In this document: one piece after another, positions 26,146-32,861 of the stretch
Layout of the letters: each line of letters starts with the position of its first letter
How positions within the stretch are numbered: the first letter of the stretch is position 1
Source: an uncultured Eggerthellaceae bacterium
GTDB lineage: Bacteria; Actinomycetota; Coriobacteriia; Coriobacteriales; Eggerthellaceae
Direction: 5' to 3'
NCBI GenBank assembly: GCA_937892845.1
Contig: CALBGP010000035.1
Span: 1-39,566 of the forward strand
Length of the DNA: 39,566 nt
The notes under the pieces: generated by a model
Databases searched by the model: none
The model's input: only the letters and a program-made list of their open reading frames with translations
What the model was told of the DNA's origin: nothing
Program-made: the position numbers and the translations under genes

Positions 26146-27540
26146 TCACATGACGCGGGAGTCGTCGATGTAGTTGCCGAACTTGGTCCATTCCGGGTTG
26201 AAGGACAGGGTGATGTCCCGCGTGGCGCCGTTACGGTGCTTCGCCACGATAAGCTCAGCGGTACCCAAAGGCGGACGGCCATCGGACTCCGCCTCTATCT
26301 CATCCATCGAACGGTCGATGAACATGACGATGTCGGCGTCCTGCTCGATAGAACCCGATTCACGGAGGTCGGAAAGCTGCGGGCGCTTGTTGGTGCGCTG
26401 CTCGACCGCTCGAGACAGCTGCGACAGGGACAGCAAGGGAACATTGAGCTCTTTCGCCAGGACCTTGAGACCGCGGGAGATTTCGGCAACCTCGACGGCT
26501 CGGTTGCCGTCGCGCCTTGAGCTGGGCGGCTGCATGAGCTGGAGGTAGTCGACGATGATCAAGCCCTTCTCGCATCCGCGCAATTGCCTGCGTGCCTTCG
26601 CGCGCATCTCCGTCAGCGTCAAGCCCGGCGTGTCATCGATGTAAAGGTTCAGGTCGGAAAGCGCCGCCGATGCCTGCATGATGGAATTCCAGTCGCCTTC
26701 CTGCAGGTTGCCGGCACGAAGGGCACCCAGATTCACGCGCGCCTCAGAGCAGAGGATACGCTGGACAAGCTGGTTGGCACCCATCTCCAAACTGAACATG
26801 GCCACGGTTGCACCGGACTTCGCCGCGTTCGTGGCAAGATTCAAAGCGAAACTCGTTTTGCCGACACCGGGACGGGCCGCGAGGATAAGCAAGTCGCCTC
26901 CTCGAAGGCCCCAGAACAACTTGTCCACATCCGTGAAACCCGTAGGGACACCCGCCATATGACTGCGGTTGTTCACCAGCTCGTTGATGTCGTCGAAAGC
27001 TTGCTGAAGCAGATCGTTGATTCCCTGGAACGAAGAGGAGACTCGTTTCTGCGTAACGCTGAAAAGGGTCTTTTCAGCTTCACCGATCACCTCGTTCAAA
27101 TCATCAGGGGCGTCGTAGGCCATGGCGTTGATGTATGTGGACGCGTAGATCAGCTCGCGCAGCATGCTGGTACGGGCCACGATGTCCGTATGGCTGCGCC
27201 AGTTCGTCAGCGCCAAGGTGTTGTTCGCAAGTTCGACAAGATACGGACGGCCGCCGACGGCTTCAAGCTGCCCCATGGCCGCAAGCCGCTCCGCCAGAGA
27301 GATCTGGTCTATGGGCACATGGCGGACATTGAGTTCGAGGATCCCCTCGAAGATGCGCTGATGCGCGGGGCGGAAGAAGCTTTCCGGCTGGAGCTTCGTT
27401 GCTATATCATCCACTGCTTCAGGATTGAGCATGCAGGCGGCCAGGACCGATTTCTCGGCTTCGATGTTATTGGGAAGCTGACGGCCCGTGGTGCTCTGAA
27501 GCACGGGATTCTCGTTGTAATTGTTCTTGTCGACTGCCAT
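26146..27540 (-). CDS. dnaB: Replicative DNA helicase DnaB
   Basis: A 464-residue DnaB. The N-terminal domain (about 22-125) starts with the typical PNNIEAEKSVLAACM. The RecA-like core has Walker A ARPGVGKTS (about 222-230) and ends with the family block LSQLSRAVEQR followed by LSDLRESGSIEQDADIVMFI. It unwinds DNA at the replication fork as a hexamer. GGAGGG is 4 nt before ATG 27540. There is no intein and the length is normal. The nuclease/ATPase pair downstream is likely co-transcribed. A TATGAT box about 75 bp upstream may be its promoter. Confidence 0.97.
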   Translation of the reverse strand: MAVDKNNYNENPVLQSTTGRQLPNNIEAEKSVLAACMLNPEAVDDIATKLQPESFFRPAHQRIFEGILELNVRHVPIDQISLAERLAAMGQLEAVGGRPYLVELANNTLALTNWRSHTDIVARTSMLRELIYASTYINAMAYDAPDDLNEVIGEAEKTLFSVTQKRVSSSFQGINDLLQQAFDDINELVNNRSHMAGVPTGFTDVDKLFWGLRGGDLLILAARPGVGKTSFALNLATNAAKSGATVAMFSLEMGANQLVQRILCSEARVNLGALRAGNLQEGDWNSIMQASAALSDLNLYIDDTPGLTLTEMRAKARRQLRGCEKGLIIVDYLQLMQPPSSRRDGNRAVEVAEISRGLKVLAKELNVPLLSLSQLSRAVEQRTNKRPQLSDLRESGSIEQDADIVMFIDRSMDEIEAESDGRPPLGTAELIVAKHRNGATRDITLSFNPEWTKFGNYIDDSRVM

Positions 27541-27614
27541 GATGCCCTCCGACGATGCCCTTCTCCGTTTTCGCTGCGTTGCGCATGCGTTAAGGCGCTG
27601 CCTTTCAGCCTTCC

Positions 27615-27620
27615 ATCATA
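27615..27620 (-). promoter_or_regulatory. Possible dnaB promoter -10 box
   Basis: TATGAT on the minus strand, 75 bp before dnaB, with no convincing -35. The 359-bp gap 27541-27899 holds this box, the terminator at 27798-27827 and a possible 23-codon ORF at 27660-27731. Nothing else is recognisable there. Confidence 0.3.
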
Positions 27621-27659
27621 CCATCCGCCAGTCTGAGCAAGCGAACAGACACGAAGGCA

Positions 27660-27731
27660 TCACTCGGACCACGTCCATTCACCACGGTCGAGCGGCGTAT
27701 ACCACTCGCGGGGATCGGGCGCCGCCATCAT
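27660..27731 (-). CDS. Possible 23-residue small ORF upstream of dnaB
   Basis: ATG 27731 is preceded by AGGGTG at 5 nt and opens a 23-codon frame whose product is rich in Trp, Asp and Glu, ending at TGA 27660. Translation signals are fair and the frame lies downstream of a terminator, inside the dnaB leader region. No homologue is recognised. It may be a leader peptide, a small protein or chance. Confidence 0.25.
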   Translation of the reverse strand: MMAAPDPREWYTPLDRGEWTWSE

Positions 27732-27797
27732 GCGAACACCCTGGATGATCAGATCGATTCCCGCGGCGAAGGAGCACGGACCAACGCCGATACACGC

Positions 27798-27827
27798 AAA
27801 AGAGGCCGCTCTGGGGAGGCGGCCTCT
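27798..27827 (-). terminator. Terminator after the EthD-like gene
   Basis: On the minus strand a 9-bp stem, AGAGGCCGC/GCGGCCTCT, closes a 9-nt loop and is followed by TTTT (27798-27801). It lies 73 nt after the stop of the tandem EthD gene and insulates dnaB from the reductase cluster. Confidence 0.85.
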
Positions 27828-27899
27828 CGGTAATCTCATTTCAATGCGGCCATTGAGAAAGGTTCTGACCGCCCGCACTGCCTTCAGGGCAGCGGATCG

Positions 27900-28637
27900 C
27901 TACATCCAGTAGCCGCCGTCGGCAGGATGCTCGACGACATTCGTGGTCTTCACGAGATAGGTGTCGATGGTGCCGATGAAGCTGGAGCCGTGGGCAGCAA
28001 GGCGCTTGAACTCTTCAGAAGCGTAGAAGCAGTTGAATGCATCCCAGTTCTCGAAATAGAACTCAACCATGGCATCGACAGGAAGCTGATCGTAGGTAGC
28101 GGGCTTGCCATCGACGTAACGCGCCATGACGAGGTTCTGGGCATAGCCGGCATGGCCGGGAACAGCCTCGACCAACTTCGCATGGGCGTAGCACCACTCA
28201 CGCTGGAACTCAGCGGCGGTCACATTTCCAGAACGGCGGATGAAAGCGATGCGATGGATGAGGTCATCGCGATCGCGCAGGTATTCAGGCACTTCGCGAA
28301 CGACGCGGCGGTCGAATACCAGAATGTCGCACAGACGCTTGTTCAGCAGAACCTCAGCGTCATCAAGCAGGGCATTGCCGGTTTCCTTATCGACGGACTC
28401 CACACCCTCGATCATGGAAGTGAAATCATCGAAATGGAGCTCGGACAGGCCGTCGATATCAACGTTGCCGCCTCCGATGGGGTGACGATGCTCGCGGTCG
28501 ATGACCAGATTCTGCTTGTAGGCGCGCAGATTCTTCATCTCTGCAGCAAGCGGGCCATGGACGTTCAGCCAGTGTTCGGCGAACTGTTCGTCGGTCAGGT
28601 TGTCGTTCTTCTTGGCGAGACCGCAACGGACAATCAT
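27900..28637 (-). CDS. Tandem EthD-like (dimeric alpha-beta barrel) protein 1
   Basis: A 245-residue protein built from two EthD/ferredoxin-like alpha-beta repeats: residues 1-115 starting MIVRCGLAKK and residues about 125-240 starting IHRIAFIRR. Each half holds a conserved FAEHW.N.HGPL or FQREWCYAHAKL helix and a Y.QNLV strand. EthD-like folds form barrels that bind hydrophobic aromatic or polyketide-like ligands, sometimes acting as cyclases, dehydratases or isomerases. It is clearly a paralogue of 32012-32704. ATG 28637 has AAGGAGG at ideal spacing; a longer frame lacks a ribosome site. It is the last gene of the reductase cluster, set between two terminators, so it may have its own promoter or be fed by readthrough. 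The activity is unknown. Confidence 0.75.
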   Translation of the reverse strand: MIVRCGLAKKNDNLTDEQFAEHWLNVHGPLAAEMKNLRAYKQNLVIDREHRHPIGGGNVDIDGLSELHFDDFTSMIEGVESVDKETGNALLDDAEVLLNKRLCDILVFDRRVVREVPEYLRDRDDLIHRIAFIRRSGNVTAAEFQREWCYAHAKLVEAVPGHAGYAQNLVMARYVDGKPATYDQLPVDAMVEFYFENWDAFNCFYASEEFKRLAAHGSSFIGTIDTYLVKTTNVVEHPADGGYWM

Positions 28638-28660
28638 GTTTTTCCTCCTTGGTATTGCAA

Positions 28661-28678
28661 GGCGCATGCTCATGCGCC
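28661..28678. promoter_or_regulatory. Inverted repeat GGCGCATG-CT-CATGCGCC
   Basis: A perfect 8-bp dyad with a 2-nt spacer, 24-41 bp upstream of the EthD-like protein 1 start. It could be an operator overlapping a weak promoter or a hairpin in the leader. A related GCGCAT...ATGCGC dyad lies upstream of the SDR gene at 31014-31910. Confidence 0.4.
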
Positions 28679-28686
28679 CAAACAGC

Positions 28687-28736
28687 AAAATCCGGCTCGG
28701 AACCTTACGCTGCGACGCGGTGCGTCCCGAGCCGGA
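28687..28736 (-). terminator. Terminator after the BaiE-like gene
   Basis: A 10-bp stem TCCGGCTCGG/CCGAGCCGGA, with a smaller ACGC/GCGT hairpin inside the loop, is followed on the minus strand by TTTT. It begins 7 nt after the stop of the SnoaL/BaiE-like gene. Confidence 0.85.
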
Positions 28737-28742
28737 CTCGAA

Positions 28743-29234
28743 CTACATCATGAACACTTTGTAAGCGTTCGCACAGTCAGCGCCGACCTTCTTGATGTCG
28801 GCCTGGCCGCGAAGGTACGTCAAAGACATCTCTTCGAAATACCAACTGCCATCCACTTTCACATACTTGTTGTCATAGTGGGCGCGGCCGAAGAATTCGC
28901 CGCCGTTACGCGCGTCGTACAGATCATCCTCGAGGGACCAATGGGAGATGGCACGATCTTCGTCAACCAACTCAACCCAATGATGATGTCCCTGATGGCT
29001 GGAAGTGACACCGTCGCAGAATTTGCCCTGCATCGTGGCAAGCATTCCTTCGCGGCCTTCGTAACGACCGCCGGTCGTATTGTTGATGAATACGAAATCC
29101 TCAACCAGAATGGAGCGGAGACCCTCCCAGTTCTTGGAGTCAAGGTAATCCCAATAGTTGGCCTGGAGCCGTTCAATGGCACGCAGATCCTCCTGGGCCG
29201 CAATCCTCTTCTCGAGCTCTTCCAAAGTAGCCAT
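28743..29234 (-). CDS. SnoaL-like protein resembling bile-acid 7-alpha-dehydratase BaiE
   Basis: A 163-residue NTF2/SnoaL-fold protein. The N-terminal helix carries AIERLQANYWDYLDSKNW, then VEDFVFI, TSSHQGHHHW and a strand SHWSLEDDLY. BaiE uses Tyr30, Asp35, His83, Asp106 and Arg146 (positions recalled from the published structure work). Here Y27, D32, H80 and D103 fall at a constant offset of three and R142 at four, so a full set of candidate catalytic residues is present. BaiE eliminates water from a 3-oxo-delta4 bile acid. A similar dehydration of a ring ketone by this protein is inferred from context, next to SDR and OYE enzymes. AAGGGGTG precedes ATG 29234. The substrate is not known; a bile acid is only one option. 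Confidence 0.78.
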   Translation of the reverse strand: MATLEELEKRIAAQEDLRAIERLQANYWDYLDSKNWEGLRSILVEDFVFINNTTGGRYEGREGMLATMQGKFCDGVTSSHQGHHHWVELVDEDRAISHWSLEDDLYDARNGGEFFGRAHYDNKYVKVDGSWYFEEMSLTYLRGQADIKKVGADCANAYKVFMM

Positions 29235-29273
29235 CAGGCACCCCTTTCGATAGATGGAATCGCAAACAGCGAA

Positions 29274-30020
29274 TTACTGCAGGTTGAAGCCGCCATCCTC
29301 ATAGATGGTCTCGCCGGTGATGAAGGATGCTGCCTCGGAGCAGAGGAACAGGGTGACATCCACCATCTCGCGCACTTCGCCGTAGCGGTGGAACGGCATC
29401 TTCGCAAGGAAGTTGGCGTTGCGCTCGGGGTCATTGCGGGTACCCAGGGTGATTCGGGTCATGGAAGTGCCGGGGGCGATGGCATTGACATGGATGCCGT
29501 ATTCGGCAAGCTCGCGAGCCATAACCTGGGTCAGCATCTTCAAACCGGACTTGGAAACGCCGTACGGCGTCACATTGCTGAGCGTGGTACGGGAGCTGTT
29601 GGAGCAGGTGTTGACCACATGGCCCTTGACCCCGAGTTCAACCATGGTGCGGCACACGGCCTGGGCAACATAGAAGGCGCCGTTCAGGTTGGTGTCGATA
29701 ACCTCGAGCCAGCCCTCCTTGGTGCAGTCCAGGAAGCTCTGACGATGCACGGTGCCTGCGTTGTTCAGCAGGATATCGATGCGGCCGAAGCGATCGATGA
29801 TCTCCTTCACGCATTCCTGCACGCGGTCGTAATCGCGGACGTCGCAATGCATGCAGACAACGTCTTCGTTGCCGCCGAATGCTTCCTCCATGGTATCGTC
29901 TTCGATATCGAAGATGACAACCTTGGCGCCTTCGGCGACCAGCTGCTCGGTCAAGCCGCGGCCAAAGCCGTTTGCACCGCCGGTGACCAGGGCAATCTTG
30001 TCAACAAACCTTTTTTCCAT
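29274..30020 (-). CDS. SDR-family NAD(P)-dependent dehydrogenase 1
   Basis: A 248-residue classical short-chain dehydrogenase. The cofactor loop is TGGANGFGRG with an acidic residue after strand 2 (FDIEDD), which favours NAD(H). NNAG follows, and the catalytic Ser and YGVSK (Tyr-x3-Lys) are intact after NTCSNSS. The C-terminus ETIYEDGGF is typical. It should interconvert a ring alcohol and ketone. ATG 30020 has GGGAG 7 nt upstream; a frame to 30089 has no ribosome site. The BaiE-like gene follows after 39 nt, so the two are likely co-transcribed. Confidence 0.92.
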   Translation of the reverse strand: MEKRFVDKIALVTGGANGFGRGLTEQLVAEGAKVVIFDIEDDTMEEAFGGNEDVVCMHCDVRDYDRVQECVKEIIDRFGRIDILLNNAGTVHRQSFLDCTKEGWLEVIDTNLNGAFYVAQAVCRTMVELGVKGHVVNTCSNSSRTTLSNVTPYGVSKSGLKMLTQVMARELAEYGIHVNAIAPGTSMTRITLGTRNDPERNANFLAKMPFHRYGEVREMVDVTLFLCSEAASFITGETIYEDGGFNLQ

Positions 30021-30107
30021 ACCAAATCTCCCTTCCAGAAATTTATTGATATCAAGTCTGAAGCAAACCTGTTTGCGGTTCGCTTGCAAGCGTATTCATG
30101 GCCTTGC

Positions 30108-30863
30108 CTACAGGCTCTGGCCGGCATCGGCGAACACGGTCTCGCCCAGAAGCAGCGACCCCTCATCCGACGCAAGGAACAGACCCAGGCTGACAGCCTC
30201 ATGAATCTCTCCGTAACGATGGGTGGGGATAGCCTTCAGGAAGGCCTCGTTCATCTCCGGGTTGAGACGGGTGGGCTCGCTCATGCGGGTCTTCACCGTA
30301 CCGGGACCGAATGCGTTGACGCGGATGCCGTATTCAGCAAGCTCCTTGGCGAACTGCTTCGTGAAGATGGTGATAGCGGCCTTGGATGCCGGATAGGCGC
30401 CCAAATACTTCGGAATGAAACGGAACGTATTCGAGGACGTGTTGATGATCACGCCCTTGGTGCCCTTAGCCACCATGGCCTGCGCCACGGCCTGAGCAAC
30501 ATAGAACGAACCGCATACGTTGGTGGTGATGACAGCATCCCATGCCTCTTTCGGGCAATTCAGCATGCCGTATTTGTCATTGTCCTTGATGGAGATGCCC
30601 GCATTGTTCATAAGGATGTCGATACGGCCGAATTCCTCAACCGCTGCGTCAACCATCGCGTGAACCGCATCGTAATCCCTGATGTCCAAGGCGAACGTAC
30701 GAACGCGGTCGTTGCCCTCATAGACTTTTTGCAGCGTCTCTTCCTCAAGGTCGACAGCAACGACGGCCTGGACGCCCTCTTCCAGATAACGCTCAACCAT
30801 ACCGCGTCCGATGCCGTTTGCCGCACCGGTGACTACAACGACTTTCCCATCAAACCTTGCCAT
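30108..30863 (-). CDS. SDR-family NAD(P)-dependent dehydrogenase 2
   Basis: A 251-residue classical SDR with TGAANGIGRG, VAVDLEEE (acidic, NAD-type), NNAG, SS and YPASK. It is closely similar to SDR 1, sharing NTSSN and the RYGEIHE.V.L.LF tail block, so the two arose by duplication but may act on different positions or epimers. ATG 30863 has GGAG 7 nt upstream. An 87-nt gap with small palindromes (TTGATATCAA at 30046-30055) separates it from SDR 1. Confidence 0.92.
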   Translation of the reverse strand: MARFDGKVVVVTGAANGIGRGMVERYLEEGVQAVVAVDLEEETLQKVYEGNDRVRTFALDIRDYDAVHAMVDAAVEEFGRIDILMNNAGISIKDNDKYGMLNCPKEAWDAVITTNVCGSFYVAQAVAQAMVAKGTKGVIINTSSNTFRFIPKYLGAYPASKAAITIFTKQFAKELAEYGIRVNAFGPGTVKTRMSEPTRLNPEMNEAFLKAIPTHRYGEIHEAVSLGLFLASDEGSLLLGETVFADAGQSL

Positions 30864-30960
30864 GACCGAACTCCAATCTTGAGGTGATTCGGAGGCGTAT
30901 CTTCTGCGTCTCCATCATGGATTGATGAACCCAGAGCCACTTGCGGGCCCGGAGCCTGAT

Positions 30961-30982
30961 GAGCCCTGCCGAAGCAGGGCTC
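30961..30982 (-). terminator. UUCG hairpin between SDR 3 and SDR 2
   Basis: A perfect 9-bp stem, GAGCCCTGC/GCAGGGCTC, with a TTCG loop on the minus strand, 32 nt after the SDR 3 stop. No T run follows, so it may be a weak terminator or an mRNA-stabilising hairpin that sets the ratio of the two SDRs. Confidence 0.55.
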
Positions 30983-31013
30983 GACTGATTGCATTATTGC
31001 TTGCCAGCTCTTA

Positions 31014-31910
31014 TTACTGTTTGTCAGCGGTTGCAAGATGGAGATACGTCGTCGCACCACCATCAGCGGAGATGAACTCACCGTTGATGAAGCTTGCATC
31101 ATCGGATGCAAGGAACAGTACGACAGATGCGATCTCTTCCGGCATGCCGTAACGCTTCATGGACGAAGCTTCGCTGAGACCCTTGCGGTTCTGGCCGCGG
31201 GGCAGAGTCATGCCCGACAGAATGAGGCCGGGATTGACAGAGTTGACGCGGATGCCGTATGTGCCCAGGTCGGTGGCGGCAGCACGGGTCATGCCCATTG
31301 CAGCAGCCTTCGCCATGGCGTAGCCGACGAAGTTACCGGGGCCAAAGTGATTGCCCTGATAGGAGCAGGTGTTGACGATTGCACCGCCGCCCGCTTCGAT
31401 GATGGCGGGAGCGCAGTAGTGCATGCCGTTATAGACACCCCAGCAGTCAACATCCATGATGCGGGTGAGGGATTCGCGGGTTTCGGTCAGAACGCTGCCG
31501 TTCTGGCAGATGCCGGCATTGTTGACCAGAACATCAAGACGGCCGTCCTCTTCCTTGATGCGGGCGACCAGGTTCTGCCAACCCTCTTCGTCGACGACAT
31601 CCATGGTGACGGCTACGGCCTTGCCGCCATCTTCGGCAATCTGCGCCTCGACGCGCTTGATGCCCTCTTCGACGATGTCGACCATCCAGACCTTGGCGCC
31701 CTGCTGAGCGAACATCTTAGCTTCGATTTCGCCCTGGCCGCCGGCAGCACCGGTCACGATGACAACCTGGCCCTCGAATTTGCCGGTGCCCTCAGCCACG
31801 CGAGGCCAATGCTTCGCCTGGGACTCGGCATAGATTTTCTCTTCGAATTCCTTCTGGCCGGGGCCGGAAACGATGGCCTCGTCGAAGAATGCTCCACGTG
31901 CGGATTTCAT
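31014..31910 (-). CDS. SDR-family dehydrogenase 3, with N-terminal extension
   Basis: A 298-residue SDR. About 50 residues (KEFEEKIYAESQAKHWPRV region) precede the usual start of the fold, which begins VVIVTGAAGGQGEIEAK; the third Gly of the loop is kept but the alpha-helix start is unusual. WMVDIVEEG gives an acidic NAD-type residue, NNAG is present, and the active site has Ser with YAMAK. The end is FISADGGATTY. ATG 31910 follows AGGAGG by 5 nt. A tight GCGCAT...ATGCGC dyad lies upstream. It probably oxidises or reduces a ring hydroxyl/keto group; the extension may cover the active site or mediate oligomers. Confidence 0.9.
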   Translation of the reverse strand: MKSARGAFFDEAIVSGPGQKEFEEKIYAESQAKHWPRVAEGTGKFEGQVVIVTGAAGGQGEIEAKMFAQQGAKVWMVDIVEEGIKRVEAQIAEDGGKAVAVTMDVVDEEGWQNLVARIKEEDGRLDVLVNNAGICQNGSVLTETRESLTRIMDVDCWGVYNGMHYCAPAIIEAGGGAIVNTCSYQGNHFGPGNFVGYAMAKAAAMGMTRAAATDLGTYGIRVNSVNPGLILSGMTLPRGQNRKGLSEASSMKRYGMPEEIASVVLFLASDDASFINGEFISADGGATTYLHLATADKQ

Positions 31911-31929
31911 TACATCCTCCTCATTTCTG

Positions 31930-31949
31930 CGCATTCTCAGGGATGCGCG
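31930..31949. promoter_or_regulatory. GCGCAT-8-ATGCGC dyad upstream of SDR 3
   Basis: An inverted repeat with 6-bp arms and an 8-nt spacer, about 20-40 bp before the SDR 3 start, in the same place as the stronger dyad before EthD-like protein 1. The arms match but the spacer differs (8 against 4 nt outside GCGCAT/ATGCGC). It is a possible operator. Confidence 0.3.
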
Positions 31950-31959
31950 TAATTCCGTT

Positions 31960-31998
31960 GCAAGAAACAGCCGCGCTGCTCAACCGGGCAACGCGGCT
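31960..31998 (-). terminator. Terminator after EthD-like protein 2
   Basis: On the minus strand an 11-bp stem with one G-U pair (AGCCGCGTTGC/GCAGCGCGGCT) and an 8-nt loop, followed by GTTTCTT. It lies 14 nt after the stop of the gene at 32012. Confidence 0.75.
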
Positions 31999-32011
31999 TT
32001 GATGGCGCCGG

Positions 32012-32704
32012 TTATTTCACTGCAACAGGTTCAACGAAGTACGTCGTGACGGTGCCGATGAATTCAGCGGCATGGGGGCTTGCGCGACGCTCGAAGCCGG
32101 GAGTGCCATAGCACTCATCGAAGGCATCCATATCCTGGAAGAAGAACTCAACCATGCCCTCGAAGGGAAGCTCGTCATAGCTCGCATGCTTGCCGTCGAC
32201 CAGGCGGTCGATAACCAGATTCTGGTTGTAGCCGCAATAACCGGTCATATGCTTCACGAGCATAGAATGGGTGTACCACCACTCGCTGTGGAACTTCATG
32301 GCATCCACGCCTTCGCCGCGATCGCAGAAGGAAACGCGCTTGATCGTGCCCTTCTTCTGCAGATAAGCAGGTACCGGGGTGTCGACCTTCCTGACGGAAA
32401 CGAATTCGGAAACGGGAGCTTCGGCAACTTCGGCGAAGAGAGCGTAGATCTGCTCGCCCTTGGCGTCGAAGCACTTTGCCATGTCGGCATAGCTATCGAA
32501 ATACATTTCCACGAAGCCGTCGATATCGATCACGCCACGACCTGCCCAAGAACGCTGCTGACGGTCGGTGACGAGGTTGACATCGCACTTCCGCAGATTG
32601 GTCATCTCTGCAGCAATGGGCTCAAGACCCTTCACCAGCGCATCGCGAAACGCTTCCTCCGAAACACCTTCCTTGCACTTCAGCAAGCTGATCCTGGAAA
32701 TCAT
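32012..32704 (-). CDS. Tandem EthD-like (dimeric alpha-beta barrel) protein 2
   Basis: A 230-residue paralogue of the protein at 27900-28637. Half 1 (1-110) begins MISRISLLKCKEG and half 2 (about 115-225) TIKRVSFCDRGEG. The Y.QNLV..R.VDGK..SYDELP block and the C-terminal EFIGT...YFV block are shared with the paralogue. In half 1 the usual H-x-G is replaced (VKGLEP), so only half 2 keeps the HSEWWYTHS helix. It may bind or transform a hydrophobic ring compound; no catalytic role is proven. ATG 32704 follows AAGGGG. It is the first gene after one of the two conserved 35-bp elements, so it starts a regulated unit. Confidence 0.73.
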   Translation of the reverse strand: MISRISLLKCKEGVSEEAFRDALVKGLEPIAAEMTNLRKCDVNLVTDRQQRSWAGRGVIDIDGFVEMYFDSYADMAKCFDAKGEQIYALFAEVAEAPVSEFVSVRKVDTPVPAYLQKKGTIKRVSFCDRGEGVDAMKFHSEWWYTHSMLVKHMTGYCGYNQNLVIDRLVDGKHASYDELPFEGMVEFFFQDMDAFDECYGTPGFERRASPHAAEFIGTVTTYFVEPVAVK

Positions 32705-32765
32705 ACTTACCCCTTCCTTTCATGGAGCTTTGGCACACGCAGCCGCTGCATGCCCTTTGGCTTCA

Positions 32766-32794
32766 AGTATCGTACGGTTGCCGAATAACCCCAA
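32766..32794 (-). promoter_or_regulatory. Candidate promoter of EthD-like protein 2
   Basis: TTGGGG (32789-32794), 17 bp, GATACT (32766-32771) on the minus strand. Both hexamers are poor, as expected for an activator-dependent promoter. The 35-bp conserved element ends 4 bp before the -35. Confidence 0.4.
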
Positions 32795-32798
32795 GAAC

Positions 32799-32833
32799 GC
32801 ACTTGAAAGTGCGCAGCTTACCTTTCAGTAAGA
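32799..32833 (-). promoter_or_regulatory. Conserved 35-bp regulatory element, copy 1
   Basis: In minus-strand direction it reads with blocks TCTTACTGAAAGGTAAG and GCGCACTTTCAAGTGC. It matches copy 2 (39316-39350) at 28 of 35 positions. It contains two dyads, CTTAC/GTAAG and GCACTT/AAGTGC, whose centres are 19 bp apart (about two helical turns). It is a likely activator site upstream of the EthD-SDR unit. Confidence 0.65.
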
Positions 32834-32861
32834 CCTTGCGGGGCCGCTGTTTCTATGGGCC

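Noticed and set aside
26127..26282. N-terminal extension of the SbcD-like protein to 26282
   Set aside because: It lies inside the dnaB coding region in another frame, and the phosphoesterase motif starts normally from ATG 26126.
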